64,000 nt of DNA from assembly GCA_022578965.1 (NCBI GenBank), contig MU400608.1:62001-126000 (forward strand), given 5' to 3'. A model generated the notes under the pieces. That model was not told the origin of the DNA. It worked only from the letters and a program-made list of their open reading frames with translations, and did no database searches. Shown here in pieces: positions 48,982-62,100 of this stretch; positions within the stretch are counted from its first letter, which is position 1, and each line of letters opens with the position of its first letter. The position numbers were made by a program, and so were the translations under genes. Source of the DNA: Xylaria sp. FL1777. Its lineage: Eukaryota; Ascomycota; Sordariomycetes; Xylariales; Xylariaceae.

Positions 48982-51900
48982 AAAAAGGACCCTTTTCAAA
49001 ATTTTTACACTTAATTATAACTTTATAAGTTTAAGCTTAATTATTAAATAATTAAGATTACTAAAGTTAATATAGCAATTTTTATTTATTAAGTAAGTTA
49101 TATTTTATTTACGGAGTGCAAATATAATAAAAAACGGAAAAATAATGTTAAATAACTTATTTGTTAAAAATGCAACTAATATACTACTAAAACCTACTAG
49201 CAATATAACTATAACATAGCAGTGTTTTAATAAAAAACGCAAAGCTAATAAACTTCTTAGTATATAAAAAATAGTTAATAAAATTATAAAACTAGTACTA
49301 TAGCTACTAACAGAAAAAAAGATAGCAAAAAGAATCTTTTTTTAAAAAAACGCAAAAAAAGCGCAAATAGCATATATATTAAAAAAAGCCTAAAAAAGCT
49401 AGCAAAGCATAAAGCTTAACAATAAAAATAACTTTAATATATTTATAACTTGCTATAATTTAAATGCTACTATAAAAGCTAATTAAAAAAGCATTAAAAA
49501 TACTATTTAAAAGCTTTTTTAATAAACTTTGTTAAACGTAAACATATTAAAATTTTAAGCATAAATAATAGCTTTATAGCTAGCTTGCAATAATAAAGCA
49601 ATGCTATTTAAACAAAACAAAAAAATATTAATTAAGGTTAAAAAACAAAGTAATAACCTTAAAAATAAAATATTAGCTAATATTATTAAAGCAGTAAATA
49701 TAGCGTTTATAATTAGTAATATAATTATTATTAAAAAGCTATATAATAAAAACATAATAATTACTTTTAAAAAAGTAGTACTTTAAAAAGCTAAAAAAAA
49801 AAAGTAAATTATAAAAGCTTTTAGAAAAAAGTTAAAAGTATAACAAAAAAAAGCAGCGCTAATAATAAAAAACATTTTAGCAAAATATATTAAAGTAATA
49901 TACTTAAATAAGGATTTATTGCAGCTATTATGTAATAAATACCCTAAAGTTATAAAATGTAAAAAAATATTACTTAAAAACGCAAAAGTTAAATTTATAA
50001 TAATATTACTATATATAAGTAGTATAATAGTAGCTAAAATAATATGCAATAATAGCTTTTTATAAAAAGCTTAGCTGTTTAATTATAAACTTTTTACTGC
50101 AAAGCTTAAAATTATATAATGCTTTAATTGTTATAAATATAAGCATATAGCTAAATATTGCTACAAGAATTTAAAGTATAGCTATTGCTTAGCTTTAAAG
50201 CATTAAAAAAAAAAAAAAGCTGCTTAATAAAAACGCAAAAAGCAAAGCAAAAATATATAAATTATAAAAAAGCATATATAGTATAAAATAAAGCTTACTA
50301 AAAAAAAGTTAAACAAAAAAACAAAGCAAAAATAGCATATATATTATAACTTAAAAGCTTTTAAAGTGTTAAAAAAGCATTAATAATAAGCAAAAAAGTA
50401 AACAAAAATAGTTTAAAAATGCTAATAATATTAGTATTTATATAGCTAAATAAAAAAAAGTTATTAATAAAAAAATAACAAACTAGCAATACAAGCAAAA
50501 ATTTATTTTTATTAACTTAATAATATATAATATTGCTTTTTAAAACATTGCAAAATTTAAAAATAATATAGCATATATATTACAAAATAATAGCTTTAAT
50601 TACATAATAGTTTAAAAGCTAATAATTAATAAATATAGCAATAGATATTGCTTTAGTAGTAATAACTATTAGGTTATTTAGTTAAAAAGTAAAGCTGCGT
50701 TATATATAAATAAAAAAATTGCAATAAAAACGCTAGCAAAAAACGCTAATAAAAACTAAGCAAAAATTATAATAAGCAATAATAATTTAGTAATAACTTT
50801 ATAATTAATATATTTGCTAAATTAAAAAAAAACAATATAATGCAATTTAATTTAAAAAATATATAAAATAAATAAACTAAAAAAACGCTATATATTTATA
50901 AATAACTTTAATTTTTATTATTTACTATAAGACTTAAAAAGCAAAAAAAGCTAAAAAACAAATAAATTGCTTAAGTTTATTATATAATAAGATTTTATAC
51001 TAGCTATTTTTTAAAAAAAAATAATTAAAATAAAGCATAAGTAAAAAAGCTTAATAATAAACTTAATATAAATATTTAGTAATTTAGCTATTACTTACTA
51101 AAAAAACTTAAAATAGCTAAGTTTAAACTATAAAGCATTAAAAGTTATAATTAATTTAAAAGTAGCTTTATAGAAATATTTAAAAAAAGCAAAAAAATAA
51201 AACTAGCTTAAATTAAACAAAAATAAAGCAGCTATAAAAGCAAAAGCTATTATTATAAAAACATATATATTATATATATTTAGCAAGCTAAATAATATTT
51301 TTAAGCTTTTAATTTAGCAATTAATAAAAATAGCAAATAAAACAACGCTTAAAAAAACTATAAAAAAAAAACACTAAATATTACTTTAGTAGTTCTTAAA
51401 AATAGTTAAAATAAAAAAAAAAGCAAAACAAGCATATTGTAGATTTTAAAGCAAAAAAATTAAAGTAATATAGCAAGCTTTTAAAAAAAAAAAAAGCTTT
51501 TAACAATAAAATAAAAAAAACGCAAAAACGTAGCTAAAAATAAACATTTATAAAAGCATTTAAAAATTCTAAGTTATTATAAAGTTTAGTTAAATAAATA
51601 AAGTTTGTTTATAAGCTAGCTTTAAAAGTTATTATAATTTTACTGCTAAAATAAATAAAAAGCAAACTGCTTTTTGCTAATACTTTTAAAAAAAAAACAG
51701 CTTTATTAGCAAAATGCTTTTTTTTTATATTATTAGTAAACTTATTTAATATACTTAAAAAAAACCTAATTTATAATAGCTACTAAAAGTTTATAATTAA
51801 TATTAATACAAAAAAAAAACATAATATTGCTAATATAAAAGTTAGTATTATAAAAAACGCTAAAGAATAACTTGCTATTTAATAGCTTTTTTAAAGCTTA

Positions 51901-54122
51901 TAAACTTGCGTTAGCAAAAAAAATAGCAATATTATATATTGCTAGCTTTTTATTAAAATATTACTTAATGCAATTTAAGCAAACAAAAGTAATAATTATA
52001 CTTAAACTTAAAAAGTTAAAAAAAACTAAAAAAACAGCTAAAAAATAACGCTTTATTATGCTTATTTATATAGTAAAAAAAGTGCTAAAAAAAAGGCTAT
52101 ATTGCTATATAGCAAAAGTAACTAAATAAAAAGGTTTTTTGCTAAATAACTAAATAAGCAATAAATAAAATAAATTAATAAACGCAGTTATTAAACTAGT
52201 ATTAAAAACAGCAAAAAAAACAATTAGTAAAAAAAGCATAGCATTTTTACTATAGTTAAACATTATAAAAGCTTTTAATATTATTAATAAAAAAAAATAA
52301 TATATATTTTATAATAAAAAAGCTTTTTTTTTTTTAAATAGTTATATAAGTAAACTTTTTTATATTAAACTATATAGTATATTTTTGCTTTAATAAAGCA
52401 GTATTTTAGCTAATAGTGCTAAAAGCTAAAGTTTTTTAAAAGTTCTTGCTTTTATTTCTTTTTTTTTTTTTATATATTTTAATACTTTATAATAATTTTG
52501 CTATATATTAAAAGCTAGTAATAATTAGTTTTGTTAATAATACTAACTTTATTATAGCAAACTTAAATATAAAACAAAACTATAAAGCTTTAAAAATAGC
52601 ATAAAAAACATATAAAAGCTAAATAAAATAACATAAAATAAAGTTTATACTACAAAAAAGCAAATTAATATACTTTTTTACTAATAAAATAGCACTTATA
52701 TAAATAATATACTTTTTTAATGCAATAATATACTTAAAAAACAATATAAAGTTTTTAAAAATATAGTTTAATAAAAATATAAAATAAAAAAAATACTTAA
52801 TAAAGCTTAAAAAAAAACTAAGCATTTAGTTATATGTAGTAATTAAGCTATAAAACTTTATATAAAGTAATAGCATAATAAAAACAAAGCAAATATATGT
52901 TATAATAATATAAAGCACTTTAGTTTATAGCATAGTAATTTAGCATAAAAACTTTAAAAAAAATAAAGCAAACAGCATTGCTAATTTATTAGTAGTAACT
53001 TAAAATAAGTGCTTTAAACATAAAGCTAAAGCTTTTAAAATAATTAAAATAAAACATTTAAAAACTAAAATAAAAATTCTTTTTATTAACTTATATTTTA
53101 GCAATAAAATAATAGCTTGCAAATATTATATAAAAAGCTTAATAGCTAAAAAGTTAATCTAAAAAGCAATAAAAAAAATTAAAACCTTTATTTAAAACAT
53201 AAAAGCTTAAAAAACTAAAAACTAAACAAAAAGCAAGCTTATAAATAATAATAAAAGCATAGCTAAAAAAAATCTAACATTAGCTTTAAACTTTTAGCAA
53301 AAAAAGTAATCAAAAAAAAAAAACCTAAAATTCTACTAAAAAAAAATAAATAAGCAAATAAAGCTAAACTAAAATAAGCAATAGCTAGTTAATAATAGCT
53401 AAATAAAAGCTTAGTAAAAATAAAGCTTTTAAAAAGTATAGCAAATTATTAAAGCATAAAGCAGCTATAATAATGCAAATATGCACTAAAAAAATAAAGC
53501 TAAAAGTATTTCTGCATAAAAAAAAAGTTTTAAGCTTTTTTATGCCTTTTTATAAATATGCAAAAAAAAAAAAACCTTTTAATATATAATTTTACGTTAT
53601 AACTTATTAAAAAACAAAAAAAAGCAACTATAAAAAAGCTTTGCAGCTAAACTACTATAAACTAATAAAAACTTATAACTAGCTATAAAAAAGCTTAAAG
53701 CTATAAGTAATATTATAAAGTAGCTATTTATTATTAATAAAATAGCAATATATAATAAAGCAGTTAAAATAAAAAGGAATAAAAAAAAAAAAAAGGCAAA
53801 AAATAGAAAAAAAACCAGTAAAAGAAATAAAAGCGCTTTTTTAAAAGTCCTAAAAACCAAAAAAAAAGCTTTTATATGCTTTTTAAAAAAGCAAAAGATT
53901 TAAAAGCTTTAAAAAAAGTTCTTTTGCTTTTTAACTATTATTTTCTGTTTAGCAAGCTAATTAATAAAAACTAGTTGTTATAAAGTAAAAAAACTTTAAA
54001 GCAGCAGTATAAACATTATTACATAAGGTTTTTATCTAGCTTTTTATACGGTTTTACTTATAAGTATACAAGTAAAAAAACCACGCTATAAAGCAGCATA
54101 GCAGGTTATTAAGAATAATTAT
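48982..54122. mobile_element. ~5.1 kb insertion within element B
   Basis: AATTAAAATA precedes (48,972-48,981) and follows (54,123-54,132) this segment. The matching empty site in element A is at 43,368-43,377, so the segment is an insertion with a target duplication of about 8-11 bp; the exact length is blurred by low complexity. It starts AAAAAGGACCCTTTTC and ends with AGCAGGTTATTAAG and an AT tail; no terminal inverted repeats or LTRs are visible. The plus strand is A-rich, but no transposase or RT motif could be read. Frames at 49,555-50,049 and 53,597-53,860 are compositional. An imperfect hairpin lies at 54,049-54,081. Confidence 0.7.
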
Positions 54123-54838
54123 AATTAAAATAAACTTTTTATATATAAATATTATTTAATAATAATTTATATTAAATATTTATTAAGCGCTATAATAATT
54201 TTTAAAGTTTTATGATTTTTATTGCTGTTTTATAAACAAGTATTTTTATATTATTATGCTTTTGTTTAAATATTTAAAAAAAAACGTAATAAAAATAAAA
54301 AAAAGTTAAATTTTTTTAAATAGTTTTAAAAAAAAAGCTTTTAAAATTTTTTAAAATATATTTAAGCAAGCTATTTTTTTTATATATTTTAACCTTAAAA
54401 AACAAATATTGCTAAAAATTAATTTTTTTAAAATAGCTTTTATAAAAAATTTATTTTAGCAAAAGAATTAAAGCATTTTTAAACTAATTACGTTTTATTT
54501 TTAAAAGCTATTTAAAAAAAAAAATAATATAATATGTTTAATTAAAAAATGCTTATAATTATAAATTGCTTTAAATATTAATAGCATTATTTATAAAAAA
54601 GCAATTTATTAATTAAAATATTAATTAATTATATTAATTTTTAAGCATTTATAAAAACACTAAAACTTAATAAAAAGCAAGCTTATTAATATTTATTATT
54701 AGCTTTTTTTAATTTTATTATTAAATATTAAGCAAATAAAAAAAATAAACCTAATTTTTTTTTATGCTGTTTTAATTATATAGCTATTTTGCTTAATAAT
54801 ATTAATATTTTTTTAATGTTAAAAAAAAAAGTTATAAT

Positions 54839-55513
54839 AATATAACCAGGGTTAATAATTAGTCCGTATTAGCCTAGTATATACTAATACTAATACTAGG
54901 CTAGTCCAGACTAGCCTAGTATTATACTAGCTTAGTATTAGTTCGTACTAACCTAGTATTTTTTTTCCCGGACTAATACTAGCTTAGTATTAGTTTATAC
55001 TAGCCTAGTATTTTTTTTTCCGGACTAATATTAGCTTAGTACGTACTAAACTAGCCTAGTATTATACTAGGCTAGTACAAATACTAAACATTAATAATTT
55101 AATGAATAATTATTATTTAATAAAACAAATTTTATTGTTTTAAAGAGCTTAAAAAACTAATTATAAATACTTTTTAAAATTAAAGAAAAGCTTTATTTTA
55201 AAGGCTAAAAAATTAATTTTATAAAATACTAAATATTAGGCTAGTATAGACTAATACTAGCCTAGTATTTTTTTTCCCGGACTAATACTAGCCTAGTATT
55301 AGTTCGTACTAGCTTAGTATTTTTTTTCCCGGACTAATACTAGCTTAGTATTAGTTCGTACTAGCTTAGTATTTTTTTTCCCGGATTAATACTAGCTTAG
55401 TATTAGTTTATACTAGCCTAGTATTTTTTTTTCCGGACTAATACTAATATTAGCCTAGTATATACTAGGCTAGTATTTAAACTAAGGACTAAATTACTAA
55501 CCCTAAATATAAC
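54839..55513. mobile_element. 659 bp hAT-like MITE with 8 bp target duplication
   Basis: The element (54,847-55,505) starts CAGGGTTAATAATTAGTCC; its other end, read on the opposite strand, starts TAGGGTTAGTAATTTAGTCC. It is flanked by AATATAAC at 54,839-54,846 and 55,506-55,513, and element A has the single empty site at 44,085-44,092. An 8 bp duplication with CAGGG ends is the hAT signature. It encodes no protein. The interior holds two arrays of a ~52 bp unit (about 54,900-55,040 and 55,240-55,445) made of ACTAGCCTAGTAT palindromic words and a T8CCCGG motif, either side of an AT core. It retains CCCGG steps lost around it. Confidence 0.85.
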
Positions 55514-55619
55514 AAATTAAAGTTTTTAATTTATATTTTAATGCTTAAACTAAAGCTTTATATTTTAAAGCTATATTTATTAAAAAAGCTTTTTTTATTT
55601 AAATAATTATATGTTTATA

Positions 55620-55930
55620 TACTAAAGTAAAGTAAAGTGGTTAAATGAACTAATTAGCTAGCTAAAGTAAATTTAAGCTAAGTTATATAATAGGAATAAA
55701 AGTATAAGTATTGCGCTAAACTTCGAAGTATAGATTTAATTAACATGTATATTACGATAAAAAATAGCTATAGTTGCTTTATTTATATTGTTAAATAGCC
55801 TTTTAATTAATTGTTTTATTTTTTAATTTATATATGGCTTAATTGCTTAAATGCGTAAGTTATAACTTATTTTTTTGTAATTAAAGTAGTATAGTAAATT
55901 TTGCGCGATTATATTGCTTTATTTTATTAG
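55620..55930 (+). repeat. 310 bp dispersed repeat, copy 2
   Basis: Full-length match to 4,654-4,963, same orientation and same TACTAAAGTAAAGTAAA start. It begins exactly where element B homology ends, so it marks the truncation point of B; the sequence after 55,930 does not resume the element A order. This copy keeps more C and G than copy 1 (for example AAACTTCGAAGTATAG). Confidence 0.75.
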
Positions 55931-58900
55931 TGTTTTTAGTAAAGCTAATTTTTTATTTATAACAAATAATACTATAAGATTTATAAACAAGTAATTTATT
56001 ATTGCTAACTTATATGTTTAATTTATTTATTTATTAATTGCTATAATTTTTATATATAGATTATAATATATTATATTTAGCTGCTTTAGCTAATAATAAG
56101 CAAAACTTGTTTAATATAAGCAGTTTAGTTATAATTAGTAATAAACGTTTAAGCTAATAGCTTTTAATTAATAAAGCTTAAAATAAACGTATAAAAATGT
56201 TAAACTGTTTTTTTTAATTTAGCTTGCAAAGCGTTTTTATTTTTTTTAGTAAAACAATAATTAAATGTTAAAATATTAATATAATTCTTAAAATAGCGTA
56301 GCTAAAAAACTGTTTATTAAGAACTTTTAAAAAGCTACAAAAAAGAAATTTTAGCATAAAAAGCTAGTGCTTTACAAAAAAAAAGCATAATTGCTTTTAT
56401 AAAAACAAAAAAAAACAAAAAACAAGCTTAAAAAAAAGTAAAAATTGCTAAAACTTTTAAAAAGCTATAATATAAGCAAATTTAACGCTTATTTATATTA
56501 AACAAATCTAAATTTATGCATTAATATATAAAGCTATTAATAATTAAAAATATACTTTGTTTTTTAAGCTAATATAGTTTTTGATTAAAAAATAAAAAGC
56601 AAGGTTTTTTAGATATAAGCTAGCTATTATTTAAAAACTTTACGTAAAACGCAGTTATTGCTTTTTTATAAAGCTTATTATTAAATAAAAAAGCTTTAAA
56701 AAAAAAAAAGCATGCTACTTTTATAAGTAAAAAGCTATAAAAAATTAAAGCTTGCTTAATAAAACTTATATAAAGCAAAGCAAGCTAAACTAAAAAACAA
56801 AAAAACTAAACGCTATAAAGCATATAAAAAAATAAAAGCGTATAGGAAATAAAAATACAAAAGCATTTAAAAGAAAACTTAAAAAGCTATAAAAAATAAG
56901 CTAATAGTTTTTATAAACGTAAACAAAAGAAGTTATTAAGTTCTTTAAAAAAAAAGTCTAAAAAAATAGCATAAAAAAACTTAAATATATAAAATATTTA
57001 AAAATTTTTAGCACTTTATACTTTTTTTTTTTTTAAACTTATATTTTTACTTAGTTTATTTTTATTATTTTTTATAGCTTACTTTTTTTGTTACTTTTAT
57101 ACAAACTTTATTTCGTTTTATTATATAACTTAAAAGTTTAAAAACTATAGCTTAGTTAAATAATTTAGCTATAAAAAATTGTTAAATTTTTTTACTTTAA
57201 TATATAAAAAACATTAAAACTACTTATAAACAAAAAAAAAATAATTAGCTTATTGTTTTTAAAAAGTATTAAAGCAACTTTATTTAGCTTAAGCTATTTT
57301 AATAATAAGCATAATATTAAAATTAAGCTATTATTTATGCTTTTTAACTTAAGATTAAACTAATATTTGCTATTTAATAAGTTAAAAGTAAACAAATAGC
57401 TAAATAATTTAAATGCTTTCTTTTATATAAAGCGCTTTAAAAACATTAATAAAATTAAACAAGTTTTTGTTTATTATAATACTTTTTAAACAAAAAAAAT
57501 AATAAAAATAATACTAAAGGACTGTTTGTTATAAACTAAAGCTTATAAATTGCTTAAATAAAAGTTTAAGCTTTAAAACTTTAAGCAAAATAAGTTTACT
57601 ATTGCTATATTGCAAAATTTTAAAGCGTACTTAAAAGCTATACATTTTACTAATCTTAAAACCTACTTTTTTTAGCATTAAATATATACTAAAAATATTA
57701 AAGCTTAAAGAAATTATTACATTAATTTTTAATTTATTTAAAGTTTGCTTAAAAAGCTAAATTAAAATACTATTAATAAAATAATAAAATCTTTTAAAAA
57801 GTTATATAATAATTTAAACGAAATGTTTTATAAAAACTTTTATAAAACATTAAATAGTTAAATTAATAAAAAGTTTAAGCTAAATCTTTACTTTAAAAAA
57901 ACAAAAAAAGCATATAAAGCATAAAAAAAAGTTAATTATTTATATAATTATAATTTTAATAAGCTTTTATATATTACTATTAATGCTATTAAGCTAGCTA
58001 TTAATATAACTATATTAATTACTAAAACAGTTATTATTAAAAAGCAATAAGTAAAATTAGCTTAATACTTTGTTTATAACTAAAATATAAATAATATTAT
58101 TAAATAAATATAGCAGCTAAAGTTAAAACCAAAAAATGCAGCAATTATAAAAAAAAAACTAAAAAAAATGCTAAAAAAACTGCAAAATTAATATGTTTAG
58201 CTAATTAATTAAGAATTATAAATATTATAGTATTACAAAATTAATATAAATTTATTAAAAAAGCAAATATTTAGCATTAATGCTATAACTTTTAAGTATT
58301 TATAAAAAAGTAAATATAACTTTAAAAAACAAAAATAAAGCAAACAATTGTTTAATTTTTTATAATAAGTAAAGTTAAATAATCTTTATTTAGTAAAAAG
58401 AACTATTTATTAAAAATGTAGCATAAATAATTACTATGTTTATAAGTGTAGCTTTATTTACAAATGAAAAAAGGAAAATATTATATATTAAAACTTTAAA
58501 TAATGTTTAAAAAAGCTAAGATTTTTTGCAAGCTTTAAATATATAAAAGTTTTTTTTAAAGTTATAAAAGTTAGCAAAAATAAAGAAAAAATTCTTAATG
58601 CTATAATAAAATAAATATATAACTTTGTTTTAAGTAATAATAAGCTGCTTAAATAAAAAGCTTATTATTAACTGCAAAAAAGAAATCTTGTTTTAAATAA
58701 CAAAGATCTAAATGCTAAAATAAAAAACAAACAAAAGAGTTAAAAAAAAAAAAATTTTTATTAGCTAAATAATAAGCAATTAAACTAGTTTTTAAATAAA
58801 AAATTTAATAATTAAACTTTTATATTTTATAAAATAAAACTAGCAAAAGCTTATAACATTAAAAAAAACGATTTAATAAATAGGAAGCTAAATAATAGCT

Positions 58901-59040
58901 TTATTGCAACAAATTAAAATTTTATATAAAGTATTTTTTATAACGTAAATAATACTAAAGTGTTACGAAATTAGCATAAGGGTGGCCTTTAAAGCAGCCT
59001 AATGCTTTTATATATACTTTGCACCTTTTTTTTTGCTAGC
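55931..59040. other. AT-rich degraded DNA, possible transposase tail
   Basis: No certain gene. Read on the plus strand, 56,650-56,990 is strongly Lys/Ala/Arg-rich, reminiscent of the basic C-terminal tail of pogo/Fot1-type fungal transposases, but no DDE motif was found, so this is only a hint. Near 58,975-59,020 residual GC (GGGTGGCC, GCACC) marks a possible element boundary. Confidence 0.35.
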
Positions 59041-59068
59041 TAAAGCTAAGGTTACGTAATAACTTACT

Positions 59069-59172
59069 TAGCTTACTAGGCTTACAGTAATTTAAAGCTT
59101 ACTAAGCTTACAGTAATCTAAAGCTTACTAAGCTTACAGTAATTTAATGCTTATTAAACTTGCAGTAATTTA
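59069..59172. repeat. Tandem array of four 26 bp units
   Basis: Four head-to-tail units of AAGCTTACTAAGCTTACAGTAATTTA type at about 59,069-59,094, 59,095-59,120, 59,121-59,146 and 59,147-59,172; the last is the most diverged. Each holds AAGCTT and a GCTTAC/CTTAC repeat. It sits just upstream of the element C gag region and may belong to its LTR or leader. Confidence 0.8.
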
Positions 59173-62100
59173 AAAAAAGTTATTACTTTTTTTACTTTTT
59201 TTTTGTTTATATAATTATGCATTTTTTATATTTAGTTATTTGCTTAATTTTAATTTTTTAGCTATTAATTTTTTATAACTGCTAAGCACTAATATATTTA
59301 TTACTTTTAATCTTTTAAAACCTTTATTAATGCATAATAATAAAAATATTTTAAAAACTTCTTTAATAAACTACTGTTAAAAATTCTATTATTACTTATA
59401 AATTAAAACTTTAAAAGCAAACCTATTATATTAATATATAATAAGTTTATTATATTTTAATAGCTTTTTAATTAATAAAACTTAATATATAAAAACAAAT
59501 ATTAATATAAAAAGTTAAATAATAAACAATTTATAAAATAAACTTTTAAAAGTATATTAAAAAAATATTTAAAAAACAAAAATGCTAAATAGCATTACGT
59601 AAGTAAACTTTATTTAATAATTAATAAACTAAATTTAAGTTATGCTACTAAAAATAAAAAGTTAAAAATTAAGTTTAAAAATTTTAAAGATTTTTAAAAC
59701 TAGCAATATATTAAAATAATAAACTTTAGCACTTTTATTAGCTATTTTTATTAAAAAAAAAGCAATAATAAAAAAAAGAAAGTTAAGCAGTAATAATAAA
59801 AAAGAACTAATATTAACGCTAGTACTATAAAATAAACTAGTTGCTTTAATTTAAAAAATAGCTTAAATATTAAGCGTTATAATCTTTAAACTAGCATAAA
59901 TATTAGCTATAATAATTAAAATAGCAATAATAACTATTATTATAATAATAAATTAAAGCTTTAAACAAGTAATTATATTATAACTAATATTAATATTATT
60001 ATTAGCAAACTTAACGCTTATTTTTATTATTATTATACTTAAAATAATAATTTAAAATAAAAAACTTAACTTTTTATTATTACTACTGCTTTTATTATTA
60101 AAATTATTTATAATGTTAAAAATGCTAAACATTAAAAGTTTTAAACTTACTGCTTTAAAGCTTTATAATAAATTTATAAATATAAAAGCTTTTTTGATTT
60201 ACGTTAAACTTTATTTAAAATAGCACTTTATTACTATTATAAAAAAAAATCAAAAAATAATAATTATTTTATAATTTTTGTTAAAAAAAATACTAAAATA
60301 GTTTTAACTTATTTTAAAAAATTTTTTAAAAGCTAATAAATTAACTAACTTTAAGCTAAAAACAAAAAAGATTTTTAAAAACTACGTTAAGTTTAAAAAT
60401 TAAATAAAAATACTATTTAAAAATATTTAAAAAGCAAAACATGCAAAAAAAGCACTTTATTGCTTAAAACAAACAAAAGTAATAATAAATTACGCTATAA
60501 AATTTAAATAATTAGCAGTAATTTTAAAATTGCTTAAGCTTATACTATTTTATTTATTTTATAGTAAATTTAAAACTTAAGTTTAAAATAAATTATATAA
60601 AATAAATAAATTAGCAAAAATTAATACGTATATTAATATAGCTATTATAATTAATTAATAATTATTTAACTAGTACTTTAAAACTAAAAAAATTAGAAAA
60701 AATAAAAAAAAAAATACTTAAAAAAGTATTAAATAAAGATTTAAACAAATTAATAAAGTTTAAAAATAATAATTCTAAAATATGTTTAAAGTTAAATGTT
60801 ATAACTATAAAAAAAAAGAACATTTTTAAAAACAATGCTAATTTAAAAAAAAAACAGAAAAAAAAGCTACAAAAAAAAAAGATTTTTTAACTTAAAAAAA
60901 AAGTATAAGTTATAAAAATCCAAAACAATAAAAAACAATAAAGCAATTTAAAAAATACGTTTTTAAAGCAAAAGTATAAAATTGCTATTTTAAGTTAAAA
61001 CAAAAGTGCTATATTAAATAAATCTAAATGCTTTATTTATACGGGTTAAAATAAACAAACATATAAATATTATTTAAAAGCTTTACAATTATTAAAATAA
61101 ATTATAAAAAAATATATTTATTATATAAACAATTAAAATTATTTAATATATAATTTAAAAAAATAGTTTAACTAAAAATAGCAAATAATAAAAAGTAGTA
61201 AGTTAATATAGTTAGCAAACTTATAAAACTATAAAAACTTTAAACTATTAAAGCTTAAAATATAGCTTAAAAAAAGTTATATATAAAAAAACAAAACTAT
61301 AACTATAAATAATATAATTATTAAACTAATTATAAACTACTAAAACATTTAGTTACTAAATAAACTTAAAAAAACAGAACTTATAAAACTTTAAAACAAA
61401 AATAAATAAAATTAAAAGCTATAAAAAATACTACAAAAAAAAAACTAATAAAAATAAACAAAGTATTTTTATAGCTTAAACTGCTTTAAATACAACAAAA
61501 CAAAAAAGCATTAATAGTTAACGCAAAAACTAATATGTTTTAAAAACTAAAACTAGCAATTTAACTAATTACTAAAAGTTATTATTATAATAAAACTATA
61601 ATAAAAAATAATAATAATATTTTATGCTTAAAAGATTTAAAATATAATAAAATATTATAAAATTGTTATATAATATATTATTATTATTAATATTTACTTA
61701 ATAAATTAAAAAATAATTAGTTTTTTAAACAAATTGCAAAAATAAAAATATAGAACTTTTATAAATTAAAATAGTTAGTTATAACTATAGTTTATTATAA
61801 AAATTTATAAAAATTTGCAATATTTAAAAAAAATTCTAATTACACTTATAATACTAGTTTAAAAAAATATAAAAATAACTATTATAAATATTACTAGCTA
61901 ATTAAAGCATAATTATACTAAAAAATAGTTGCTAAAAGTAAAAAAGCTTAAAAGCTATAATTTAAAGCTTAACTAAAAGCAAAAACAAAACAAAGCGCAA
62001 TAATATTTAAAGTGCAAAATAAAATAAGCACTTAAACATTTAATAAAAAAAAGTTAAAAAACAAAATAAATATTTATTAAAAAAGCAGCAAATAGCTAAA

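Larger units (their letters stand above)
47701..55619 (+). mobile_element. Element B: second, interrupted copy of the A family
   Basis: Leader TGTTATAACTAGGCTAC (47,701-47,900) matches the start of R2, then jumps straight to the sequence after R2 (47,904 matches 42,290), so the ~2 kb gag-like interior is missing. RT-region homology runs to 48,981, resumes at 54,123-54,846 and again at 55,514-55,619, where it stops at a point equivalent to about 44,198 in A. Transitions are more numerous in B than in A at the same sites (for example B has lost GpA steps that A keeps). It contains two nested insertions described separately. Confidence 0.8.

Noticed and set aside
47288..53860. Phe/Leu-rich minus-strand frames as membrane proteins
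   Set aside because: Poly-A/T composition read on the T-rich strand yields Phe and Leu; they lie inside transposon relics and have no family features.
59069..59172. CRISPR array
   Set aside because: Units are contiguous 26 bp tandem repeats without spacers, in a eukaryotic transposon context.
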